From: Azolla caroliniana
Lineage: Eukaryota > Polypodiophyta
Direction: 5' to 3'
Assembly (NCBI GenBank): GCA_043228905.1
Contig: JBHGNT010000002.1
Span: 18,662,001 to 18,726,000 of the forward strand
Length of the DNA: 64,000 nt
The notes below the pieces were generated by a model. The model was not told where the DNA came from, did not search any database, and worked only from the letters and a program-made list of their open reading frames with translations. The position numbers and the translations under genes were made by a program. Within the stretch, counting starts at the first letter, position 1; each line of letters opens with the position of its first letter. Positions 55,801 to 63,573 of the stretch are shown here, piece after piece.

Positions 55801-55959
55801 GGTTGGATCTGGTTCATCTTGGGGTGTTGACTCCTCCGTGACTTCCTTGTCTTTAGGTGGCTCGATGGTTGGTAAGGCATTGATTTCGAAGAGAGGGATG
55901 ATCGTGGGATGATCATCTAGGAAGTCATCGACCTCCTCATCGGCCAAACCGTCAAGCAT
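52870..55959 (-). CDS. Element H Pol (RT, RNase H, integrase), intact frame
   Basis: A 1029-residue open frame. RT about residues 145-340: GFIRPVKRGTWLSPIVVVPK, VDYRKLNAAT, FLDGFSGYNQIRM (Asp 237), VFLDDFAVYG (Asp 301, 302). RNase H about 440-560: FHVFVDASDITIG (Asp 446), STTEREALGM (Glu 488), FHVDHSALLYL (Asp 513), but the last acidic site reads VVANYLS, Asn in place of Asp. Integrase about 655-960: HxxxxH-type HQRVAGGHYAG, CRQCDLC, WGLDFVGPF (Asp 728), VSDQGGHF (Asp 790), NGLAESTNK (Glu 826), then GLEAVMPVKF and a GPF-containing C-terminal domain. The frame begins inside the protease-RT linker after a frameshift, so it once belonged to a longer polyprotein. Confidence 0.92.
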   Translation of the reverse strand: MLDGLADEEVDDFLDDHPTIIPLFEINALPTIEPPKDKEVTEESTPQDEPDPTTVAELRYAREAFERELAISQRVKASTLETINLGSDENPRTLQIANNLPTGERACLVRLLTDYKDVFAWSYTDMKGLDPQYYQLQIHILPDTWPVQQRRYKMNSNYAAKVKEEIDKLIRVGFIRPVKRGTWLSPIVVVPKKNGKIRVCVDYRKLNAATVTDDFPLLFTDSVLDTIAGHECYSFLDGFSGYNQIRMHLEDQEKTAFVTEWGVFVAEVMMFGLKTALTMFQHIITEIFHDYILAFMQVFLDDFAVYGHRREHRTQLRLWLDRCHQARLSLNPAKCAFLVTSGNLLGHIVSQEGIAMDPDKVKAILTATAPSNAKALSRFLGQIRWHSRMIRHLADFATPLHTAVHRLPFQWTSIEDTAYQTLKRMLSHAPVVQSPVWSEPFHVFVDASDITIGSALMQCTPPNWYRPVYYASRRLSTAEKNYSTTEREALGMIYSINKFRHYLLGRKFTFHVDHSALLYLVNKQALTERLARWMLLLQEFDFQIHHRPGVQHVVANYLSCLESGEPAKTTYDELPDASLFNLTTIPDDNGDEWITEMTHFLTISVPPEHMPLDTRKRLAVRSRNFCLVSDILYHKGSDGIWRRGICQFEKNVILQEAHQRVAGGHYAGDSTARKVWQSGLWWPTTKKDTHEFCRQCDLCQRLGQPMEQSRMPHQPILPLDPFQKWGLDFVGPFKPPAARTGNRYIIVATDYCTKWVEAKALRDNTAASTAKFVYEHLWCRYGCPIELVSDQGGHFINHIIRELTHHYAMVHKKSTPYYPQANGLAESTNKILQTILKKIVNENRTDWDDKLQSALWAYRTTFKTSIHPTPFRMAFGLEAVMPVKFQVPSLRVQIQARLPKAQSEQYQLEQLLKLSEDRIESMAQLEQRQRQRKAFVDRHRHGLEKELTIGKPVLLFQTRLGSMPGKLRFRWTGPFWIIDEFNGTFQLGTLTSDTVKSWANGFRLRPYRCTTPPNPFRETTTEEATCPLE

Positions 55960-57560
55960 ATGGACCCCTTTCGCGTATAACGGCGAAGTGTTGAGGGTGT
56001 GGGGACTCGTTCTTCAGTGATGATTCGGACTTTTGTCTTGCCTCTTCGGAACGAGATCATGTTGCGTTGCCAATGTTGCTTGATATTTGTTGTACGCAAC
56101 CATGGTCGACCTAGTAACATTGGGTAGGCGCCTTGTGTCTCCAGTCTTAGCACGACGGCCGAGATCGTGAACATGTGGTCTCTGAGTGTGAAGTCGAGAT
56201 GGCGGATTAAACCAATGGGGCGAACGGAGCGGGTGTCGGCCATCTAAAGCCAAAAGGGGCATGGTTCCCATTGATTCAGGCCGAGGTTGAGACACGTTGA
56301 CTCGCTAATAACGTTTACGCCGGATCCGCCGTCGATGATGCATCCGTGCAAGTCTTGTCCCTTAATGATGATTCGCACAACTGGGTTCTGAGAATCTATG
56401 AGTGGTGGACCGGTTCCTGCTTCGGTGAGGTGTACCGGTGGCGTCACGGGCTTAGTATTGTCCTGGAGTGCCACCATGGTGTCCCGAAATCTCGACATGA
56501 GTGGTAACAGTTTATGTAGGGGCAGCGAGATGCGGGAGTTGGTAAGAACATCCCATAGTTGGTTGTCCTCCTCCGACGTGGATGGTGCCGAGGTTTGTGG
56601 TACTTCACTGGGCCCGTCTCTCATGTCAGTTTGCATGCGTACGACATTATTTTTATTGGCCGTGTCGATCCATTCTTTTGCTGCCTAACGGACGTCATCC
56701 TGGATTTGCCACTGAGTAGTCTGCGCTTTACTCTGGGTAGTGACCGTTTGAACATCGGCCATGATATTGTTCACCGCGGGTGCCTTGCCACGGTTGGTTG
56801 TTGGACATTGAGTGGCGTAGTGGCCTGGTTGGTTACATTTAAAACATGTCACGTTGGCCGAGTTGCTGGTGTCCGCTCGATCTGTGTGTGGAAGCTGTTG
56901 TTGTTGATTCTCAGTCTCGTTTGGTGGTGGGTTGTTCCGAGGTGCGTTGGAGTTGCGCTGGTCATTTTGAGGAGCGTCCCGTCGGCGGTTGTCATTAGGT
57001 CTTCTATTGTTGCGTGTGTTGCGGTTGCCGTTTCGCCGATCAATGCGTGAGTTCCGTCGGTCATACCGGTCATCGCGATCGTCATCATATCGAGCATAAT
57101 CGTCATGCCGGTCATCGTGATAATGATCACGGCGGTCATCACGTCGGTAGTCGTCGTCTTGGCGCCGTCAATCCGGGGATCGCGGTCGGTCATTATCCTG
57201 GTCTCGGTAGACATATCGCTCGTCCTACCGAGAGTATGTATTTCGTGGCTCGATCTGGCGGACCGGTGCCGCCGTTGTGCGGTTCAACATATTATATTCA
57301 CACTGCTCGACCGTGTGAGCTCGAGACTGACAGATCGGACATTGTGGTCGGTGGGGACATTCGAGGGCCAGGTGCCGTGATCCTGAACACGTCGTGCATT
57401 GGAGGGCTTGGCGAAAGCGATTGTCTTCTTGGGGAAGAGCGTTTTGCAAGGATGTCATCAAGAAAGTCGCACCATGCTGGGTCCGATCGAGGGCGAGAAC
57501 CCGCGCTATGACTTGTTCGATAGTATGGTTGGCGAGAACCCGCTCTATGACAAATTGTCG
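55960..57560 (-). pseudogene. Element H gag end and protease
   Basis: One minus-strand frame from 57560 to 56000 with a few stops (about 57225, 57170, 56685, 56246-56244). Gag end: ERVLANHTIEQVIARVLALD, two consecutive CCHC knuckles (CTTCSGSRHLALEC and CPICQSRAHTVEQC, 57401-57304), a region very rich in Arg, Asp and Asn (57225-56950), and a third knuckle CFKCNQPGHYATQC (56846-56805). Protease: GCIIDGGSGVNVISE (active site Asp-Gly-Gly-Ser), then YPMLLGRPWLRTTN. The stop at 56246 interrupts CPFWL-MADTRSVRP. A frameshift near 55980 leads into the pol frame. Confidence 0.85.
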
Positions 57561-57574
57561 GAAGCCTCATATAC

Positions 57575-58188
57575 TTGACCATCACCCAACCCAACCTTAG
57601 TTATCCGGTCGGGGTGATCAGTCAGTTCATGGCACGACCTACCGAGGAGCACCTTCAGTGTGCGCAACGCATACTTCGGTATGTCAACGACACTAAGGAC
57701 CGAGGATTGCTATATCGGACCGGTGCAACCGTGCAGTTAGTCGGCTACACCGATGCTGATCCGGATATGCGTTCTCCCTCGGGAGTGCCGCGATCGCGTG
57801 GAGCAGTAAGAAGTAGCCGATAGTTGCACTGTCGAGCACCGAAGCTGAGTACCGAGGAGTGGCTGTCGCGACATGCGAAGCCATGTGGCTGAAGCGGCTT
57901 CTTAAGGACCTGCAAGAGGAGGTGTCAGATCTGATGACGGTCTACTGCGACAACCTCAGCAACATCCAGCTCGCGAAGAACCCTATTTTCCACGCACGGA
58001 CCAAGCACATTGAGGTGCACTACCATTTCGTCCGTGAGCGTGTCCTTTTTGGTGAAGTCGAACTTCAGTACGTGCCGACAGATCGGCAGGCTGCCGACAT
58101 CCTCACAAAGCCTCTTGGTCTAGACAAGTTGCGGCAATTCTCAGGTGCGCTCGGGTTGCGTCACCTCGACATGCCAAACTTGAGGGGG
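57575..58188 (+). pseudogene. Element I RT end and RNase H
   Basis: Reads NLSYPVGVISQFM, RILRYVNDTKDRGLL and VGYTDADPDMRS in one frame, then a deletion and frame change, AIAWSSKK, TAG, PIVALSSTEAEYRGVAVATC, LMTVYCDNLSNIQLAKNPIF, KHIEVHYHFVRE and RQAADILTKPLGLDKLRQF. Catalytic Asp, Glu and Asp are present (YTDAD, STEAEY, YCDNLS). The family normally stops soon after LRG at 58188; here the frame continues. Confidence 0.88.
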
Positions 58189-58731
58189 AGAACAGTCCCG
58201 AATGACCAAGCAAGGCAGCAGGAAAGGAGCGGAGACCGCGACACCGAGTCCGAGTCAGTTGACTCGGTTGTCGAGTTCGACTTCGGATCGGCCGAAGAAG
58301 CCGAGGGCGGACCCGCGGAGAAGTCCGGAAGCGGACAGAAGGGGAGCAGCCGAAGGAGAGAGCCGAAGCCAACCACCCATGGGGGAGATGACGCCATCGA
58401 GGGCAAGAAGACCGAAGACGAGTTGGAGACAGCCAACTCGGACGAGAGCGAAAACCGATCAGAAGTAGCCGAGTCGGTTCGAATGTTTGATTCAGACACG
58501 TTGAATCAACCGAGGCCCAAGCGGAAGAAAAGGCAGCAGAAGAAGTGTCGACACCGCAACTATAGAAGAGCTGATAAGGGCCACATGAGCAGACAAGCCG
58601 ACCAGAAGGGTCGAAGCGCACGGAGTCGAACAGGTCGAGGAGCGCGAGCGAGGCGTGAAGCCAGGAGGAACCGGAGCTGTGAGCCCGAAGATCCCGAAGA
58701 GCCTCAAGTTGAGCTTGAGGGGGAGTGTTGA
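58189..58731 (+). CDS. In-frame Pol C-terminal tail of element I (unknown function)
   Basis: The RNase H frame runs on for about 180 codons past the usual end. It first has an acidic/serine part (TESESVDSVVEFDFGSAEEA), then mixed Glu/Lys, and a strongly basic part (RPKRKKRQQKK; RSARSRTGRGARARREARR) like a nuclear-localisation or nucleic-acid-binding tail, ending EPQVELEGEC. The stop TGA (58729-58731) falls inside the first six bases of the LTR. Two TTGAGGGGGAG purine tracts flank this tail (about 58181 and 58715). The absence of stops over 540 bp is notable in a decayed copy, but high GC content lowers stop frequency. Confidence 0.5.
   Translation, partial: RTVPNDQARQQERSGDRDTESESVDSVVEFDFGSAEEAEGGPAEKSGSGQKGSSRRREPKPTTHGGDDAIEGKKTEDELETANSDESENRSEVAESVRMFDSDTLNQPRPKRKKRQQKKCRHRNYRRADKGHMSRQADQKGRSARSRTGRGARARREARRNRSCEPEDPEEPQVELEGEC
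58714..58725 (+). promoter_or_regulatory. Element I polypurine tract
   Basis: CTTGAGGGGGAG adjacent to the LTR. A second copy, TTGAGGGGGAG, lies near 58181 just after the RNase H domain. Confidence 0.75.
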
Positions 58732-59114
58732 GAGACAAGCTCAACATCGGCTGGATCGGCTGAAGAAGCCGAGGACCGGATCGGTTGGGACCGATCGGTT
58801 AGGCCGAGTGCGTAAACCGGGAGGCCGTTAGGAAAGATATTCCGTGAGGAATATATTTGGGAGTTAGTGTAGGAGCTCTTAATGAGCATTGAAGTACTGT
58901 CAGTACTTCGGTCAGTCCTTCTAGGACTTGTATAAAAGTGTTCACTAAAGCACATCTTATGTACAGATCGAATATTATTGTTGAATATAGTTTTTTGTGT
59001 TTCTCTCTCTGTCTCTCCCGCGTATACTACGTAAGCTCAAGCTCTCCATTAAACCTGAGTTTCCTTCCTTCTGTTCGGTCTTCATACTTGCTTCCACACG
59101 ATACTTTCTACAGC
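58726..59114 (+). repeat. Element I 3' LTR
   Basis: 389 bp, TGTTGAGAGACAAG to TTTCTACA. TATA box TATAAAAG near 58931. Repeats of GGATCGG/GACCGATCGG lie in U3. It is joined directly to the broken LTR of element J. Confidence 0.75.
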
Positions 59115-59263
59115 ATGAATAGGCTTACTCAAGACATATTTACAGATATGTCTTCTCTTCTGGGTCTCACTGGGTCTCCTCTGGTTTCCGGATCTCTTCC
59201 GGTTCTCACTGGGTCCTCTTTATTCATCACCGGATCCCATCCAGAGAGATTGATTTTCCAACA
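59115..59263 (-). repeat. Element J 3' LTR remnant
   Basis: Matches 63037-63222 apart from one ~39-bp U3 repeat unit. It ends TTTTCCAACA before the complement of the purine tract. Confidence 0.8.
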
Positions 59264-60050
59264 ATCTCCCCCTTCACTCCGCCATGGGATATCTTTTCAG
59301 CCCAATCCGCTTTCTGCATGCGTCCAGCTTGTCGGTTGTCAGGACCTTGGTCAACATGTTTGACCCGTTCTCCTCCATATGTATCTTCGTGAGCATGAAC
59401 TCTTGATCTTCTACTCTTTCTCGTATCCAGTGGTACCTCCGTTGGATATGTTTCGTCTAGGAATGGTAGGCCGCGTTCTTTGCAAGGTGGACGACACTTT
59501 GACTGTCGTAGTAGAGCCGATATTCCTCTTGTTGGATCCCTAGCTCTCCGATGAAGTCCTTCATCCAGATTATCTCCTTACCGGCTTCCACAACTACCAT
59601 GTACTCTACCTCCGTGGTTGACAACGCAACTATCTTTTGTAGTCTCAATTGCCACGAGATAGCTCCCCTTGCATAAATCATGACATATCCGGATGTCGAC
59701 CGACTGGTATCTGCATCAGCCGACATATCTGAATCCGTGAATCTGTCAAGTTGGGGATTACCAGAGCCGAACCGGAGGCACATATTCGGGGTGCCTTTCA
59801 GATACTGGAGTATCCACTTGATTGCGTTCCAATGCTCTCTTCTGAGATTGCTCATGAACCGGTTCACCACTCCGACTACATATCCGATATCCGACCGGGT
59901 ACATACCATTGCGTACATCATGCTCACGACGGTAGAGGCATATGGTATCTTCATCATATCAGTCTTCTTCGCCTTCGTCCTCGGGCTTTGTTTTCCGGAC
60001 AGCTTGCAATTTGCCGGAAGTATCGATCCGACCGGTTTCGCCTCCGACAT
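59264..60050 (-). pseudogene. Element J RNase H
   Basis: Reads MSEAKPVGSILPANCKLSGK, CTRSDIGYVVGVVNRFMSNL, TDSDMSADADTSRSTSGYVM, ALSTTEVEYMVVVEAGKEII and YYDSQSVVHLAKNAAYHS, then a stop near 59457. The RNase H acidic positions are present (TDSD, TEVEY, YYDSQ). Confidence 0.85.
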
Positions 60051-60895
60051 TGATCAACTTGCGTTCTGTGGTACCCTTGGTCGGTCATGAAGGAGTCGAA
60101 CTTCCGGTACCATTGCTGGGGGGCTTGCTTCAGTCCGTATAGGCTCTTATTCAGCCGGCACACCAGGTGCTCCTTCCTTTTCTTCTCAAATCCTTCCAGT
60201 TGATGCATGTAGATTTCTTCTTCGAGGTTGCCATGTAGGAATGTTGTCTTGACGTCCAATTGCTCTACCTCGAGGTCCATGCTTGCCGTTATGCCCAATA
60301 CTATCCAGATGGATGTCATCTTTACTACCAGGGCAAAGATTTCATCGAAATCCACTCCTTTCTTCTGCTGGAAGCCCTTCACCACGATTTGGGCCTTATA
60401 CCTTGGTGGATTTCCGGCATCTCCCGGTTTGAGTTTGTACACCCACTTGTTCCGGAGTGCTCTCTTCCCTTTCGACAACTCCGTTAGTTCATATGTGTGG
60501 TTCTCATGCAGGGAATCCATCTCATCTTGCATGGCACTCAACAACTTGCAGTAGTGGGTGTCTCGTTTTGTTTCTTCGAAGCTTTCCGGCTCCCCCTCAT
60601 CGGTTAGCAACACATGCTCTGCATTTGGAAATTTTCGAGGGGCTCTTCTCTCTCGGAGAGGATATCTCCGTCCTTGGTTTCTGACTAACGGCTCCTCCGT
60701 TTGTTCTTCATCCGAATCCGATTCGGGATCTTGTCCGGTTCTAGTGTCTTCTTCTTCTTCGGTCGGTTCGGTTTCTTGTCCGAATCCAGCCGGTTCATCG
60801 AGTGTCATCTGGTTACCAGCTAACATCTGGTTTTCAATTGGGTATATCCTTGTGTCCTCAAGCTGGTTTTCATTGGATGATCCGGAGTTCATCAC
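59954..60895 (-). pseudogene. Element J RT, active site deleted
   Basis: Reads the integrase-RT linker (YPLRERRAPRKFPNAEHVLL), RT GVDFDEIFALVVKMTSIWIV and EQLDVKTTFLHGNLEEEIYM, then LYGLKQAPQQWYRKFDSFM to TQVDQ. There it jumps out of frame to the MSEAKPVGS region. The roughly 285 bp deleted contain the YVDD catalytic box, so this RT cannot function. Confidence 0.88.
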
Positions 60896-60988
60896 CTTCT
60901 TCTCCTACTCCCAATTGGCAATGGTCTTGTCTTCCATGAAGACTATGTCTCGACTCCGGAACACCTTTTTGTCGACCAGATCCCACAC

Positions 60989-61908
60989 CTAGTAACTGAA
61001 CTCATCATCACCGTAGCTAAGGAATATGCATGGTCGGGACTTCGGATCCAACTTTGCTCTCTTGTCCTTTGCAACATGCACATATGCGAGACACCCGAAC
61101 ACCTTTAGATGCCGGTAAGACACATCCTTACCGGTCCATACTCTTTGCGGTGTGTCTCTGTCCAAGGGTACTGAGGGTGATCTATTTATCACATAGGTCG
61201 TCGTCATCAGCGCTTCAACCCAAAACGTCTTGGGTAACTTTGCATGTGCTAGCATGCTCCAGACTCTCTCCATTATGGTCCGGTTCATCCTTTTGGCCAA
61301 CCCGTTTAGTTCCGGCGTCTTCGGCACAATAAACTAAAGCCGGATTCCCTTCGATCGACAGTACTCCGATCGGCAATACTCCTTGAACTGCCCCCGGTAT
61401 TCTCCTCCGTTATCTACTCGAACCGCCTTCAACTTCCGGCCGGCTTCTCTTTCCAGTCTCGCGTGGAGCTCCTTGAAAACGGATAACACTTGATCCTTCG
61501 TCTTCAGTGGTGAGGCCCACAACTTCCGATTGTGGTCATCTATGAACGTCACAAAGTATTGTGATCCGGCATTGACTTCGTGTCCACTTGACACACATCG
61601 GTATGCACTAGCTCCAATGGTGCATTCCGTCTCATTGGTGGTCTTGGCTAGAAGGAGGTTCGGTTTTGCTTGCCGCCCAAGCAATCGGTGCACTTCTCAA
61701 GTTGCACGTCCTTCAATGGAATGAGGTTGTCTACAACAAGCCTCTTCATCCCGTTCTCACTCATGTGACACAGTCTTTTGTGCCATAGCTCACCGGCAAT
61801 GTCGGATGTTACGTTCACTTCTTCCCGACATATCCGGGCATTCATCAAGTACACAATGTTGACCTTCCGGGCTCGGGCCACAATCAAGCTTCCCTTGCTG
61901 AACTTCAT
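60989..61908 (-). pseudogene. Element J integrase
   Basis: Reads KFSKGSLIVARARKVNIVYL, ELWHKRLCHMSENGMKRL, KCTDCLGGKQNRTSF, then in other frames SQYFVTFIDDHNRKLWASPL, VRVDNGGEYRGQFKEYCRS (with a short duplication of SEYCRS), and TPELNGLAKRMNRTIMERVW, where the catalytic Glu of relatives (LAERMN) is Lys. Stops and a deletion occur at the HTDVC site. Confidence 0.85.
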
Positions 61909-61992
61909 AACTTCGTTTCGAATGCTACCCGTGTAGCCTTCATCATCTAGCGGACCGGCTGATATCAGGTTCTGTCGAACCTCCGGAATGTG

Positions 61993-62827
61993 TTAGACAT
62001 CCTTCAACAGCAACTTGCATCCGATTGATGTCGTCAACAACACATCTCCTATGCCGATAATTTGGCATGTACCTTCATTCCCCATTCGGACACGACCATG
62101 ATCACCGGCTGTGTAGGATGAGAAGCATTTCCGATCCGGTGTCAGGTGGAACGACACTTCGGAATTGACAACCCACGTTGTCTCGTCGCTGACAAGGTTT
62201 AACTCATTCTCAAGTTCGATAATGAGCATAAGTTCTTCTTCACTTGTTGCGATTGCCGACGTTCCCTTCCGATCCGGGCCTCTTTGGTTCGAACCGTTTT
62301 GGTCTGAACTCTTCTTTGAATCGAACAACGCTAGCGTTGCCCAACGTGACAACTAACGTCTCCCAACTATCCGGGAGGGAACCGAGCAGGAGCAATGTGA
62401 GTACCTCATCAACGAGAGGTACTTCCAATGAGGTTGCTTGATGTATCAGCCCCGGGAAGGCATTCATGTGCTCCGCCATACTAGAGCCGTCCTGGTACCA
62501 GAGCCTCACTAGCTTCCGAAATACTGAAACTTGATTAACATCATTCTTGTTCTGGAACATGATGCCGATCTTCTCCCAGAGTTCCTAAGCCTTGCTATCT
62601 TCATTGAAGTTGTTGTACAGTCTCATGTCGATGAAGCACTGGATGTAGGTCGTCGTCTTCATGTGCATCACCTCCCGCACTCTGGCATCGATCTTATTCG
62701 GTCTCTTGTCCCCGAACTGAACCGGCAACCAAAGATCTTTAACCACCAGCTTATCCCTCATCTTCGACTTCCACACTGAGTAGTTCGAGCCGGTGAGCTT
62801 GAACATGCCGCCGAACGATTCTTCCAT
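61993..62827 (-). pseudogene. Element J gag and protease
   Basis: Gag from MEESFGGMFKLTGSNYSVWK with a stop after NNFNEDSKA, then LPDSWETLVVTLGNA. There the sequence jumps to the pre-protease linker and shifts frame, so the zinc knuckle is deleted. The protease reads TWVVNSEVSFHLT: the catalytic Asp is Asn and the Gly is Glu. Dead. Confidence 0.88.
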
Positions 62828-62854
62828 TTCTTGTGTTGTTCGCTTTGATACTAG

Positions 62855-63222
62855 TTTGTGAGGAATAGCGCGGAATACTGCTCAGCCACAATCGAGTCTT
62901 GAATTACTTCGATAAAAGTGCAACACAAGAATGGGAATAGATGTACACACAAAAGAGAGTACACAAGATGTTTATGTGGAAAACCCTGAATGGGATATTT
63001 ATACTTATATGAACTTAGGGCTATTTACAAATATAGCCTTAATAGGCTTACTCAAGACATATTTACAGATATGTCTTCTCTTCCGGTTCTCACCGGGTCT
63101 CCTCTAGTTTCCGGATCTCTTATGGTTCTCACCGGGTCTCCTCTGGTTTCCGGATCTCTTCCAGTTCTCACCGGGTCCTCTTTATTCATCACCGGATCCC
63201 ATCCGGATAGACCGATTTCCCA
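62855..63222 (-). repeat. Element J 5' LTR
   Basis: About 368 bp. The U3 side has ~39-bp repeats (CCGGTTCTCACCGGGTC core) at about 63081-63180. It includes ATTTATACTTATATG (TATA on the minus strand) near 62997 and the complement of GGGTTTTCCACATAAA near 62967. The primer site next to it (CGCTTTGATACTA on the plus strand) carries two changes from the usual complement. Confidence 0.8.
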
Positions 63223-63529
63223 ATACAAAAACTCTATTCAGGGCAATCTTAGTTTGAAACATACTCTCAATTTTCTTCCACAATACATCCACTTTGGTTT
63301 CATCATCAAAGCTGGTATATAAACTTATGTCTATGAAGCATCGTATATATGCAATTGTTTTTAAATGCATGACTTCCCAAGTCGATCCATCTACTTTCTC
63401 TGGTTTGTTCGTATCACATTGTACCGACAACCACAAATCTTTACATAATAACAGATCCCTCATTTTGGACTTCCATACTGAATAGTTGGGTCTAGTCAAC
63501 TTAAGGATTCCACCAAGAGATTCATCCAT
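63223..63529 (-). pseudogene. Element K gag start (interrupted by J)
   Basis: Starts at the ATG at 63529: MDESLGGILKLTRPNYSVWK, DLLLCKDLWLSVQ, TWEVMHLKTIAYIRCFIDIS, SMFQTKIALNRVF, where element J begins. It is clearly closer to element D than to J or F. The rest of the gag is expected on the far side of the nested elements, and a matching piece is at 48640-48785. Confidence 0.88.
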
Positions 63530-63560
63530 ATTCCAATTTTGCGGAAGGTATGAACCTCCG

Positions 63561-63571
63561 ACCTGATACCA
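63561..63571 (-). promoter_or_regulatory. Element K primer-binding site
   Basis: Plus-strand ACCTGATACCA is the complement of TGGTATCAGGT, a one-base variant of the initiator-Met primer site, two bases from the LTR. Confidence 0.75.
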
Positions 63572-63573
63572 CT

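Larger units (their letters stand above)
48790..57560 (-). mobile_element. Ty3/gypsy element H (5'-truncated)
   Basis: Minus-strand gypsy element. In order of transcription: gag end with zinc knuckles (57560-56650), protease (about 56640-55960), intact pol (55959-52870), an additional long frame (52656-49318), and a likely 3' LTR (about 48790-49290). The 5' LTR and most of gag are missing: the sequence changes to copia I near 57555. The RT wording (GFSGYNQIRMHLEDQEKTAF, FLDDFAVYG) differs clearly from element E, so two gypsy lineages coexist here. Confidence 0.85.
57551..59114 (+). mobile_element. Copia element I, 3' part only
   Basis: Plus-strand copia sequence beginning in the RT C-terminal region (SLIYLTITQPNLSYPVGVIS) next to the truncated gag of H, and ending with a 3' LTR (58726-59114). 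The 5' LTR, gag, integrase and most of RT are absent. Its RT/RNase H wording (TITQPNLSYPVGVISQFM; DRQAADILTKPLG) differs from the other copia elements of the window, so it is a separate lineage. Confidence 0.85.
59115..63222 (-). mobile_element. Copia element J (decayed)
   Basis: Minus-strand copia of the F/G family. The 5' LTR is on the right (62855-63222). Of the 3' LTR only the last ~149 bp (59115-59263) remain, cut off exactly at the end of element I. The primer site is mutated. Gag-pol is full of stops and has internal deletions, including the RT active site. It was inserted into the gag of element K. Confidence 0.88.

Noticed and set aside
56559-57511. Plus-strand Cys/His-rich open frames opposite H gag
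   Set aside because: Complement of the RD-rich and zinc-knuckle region of the minus-strand gag. Not an independent protein.
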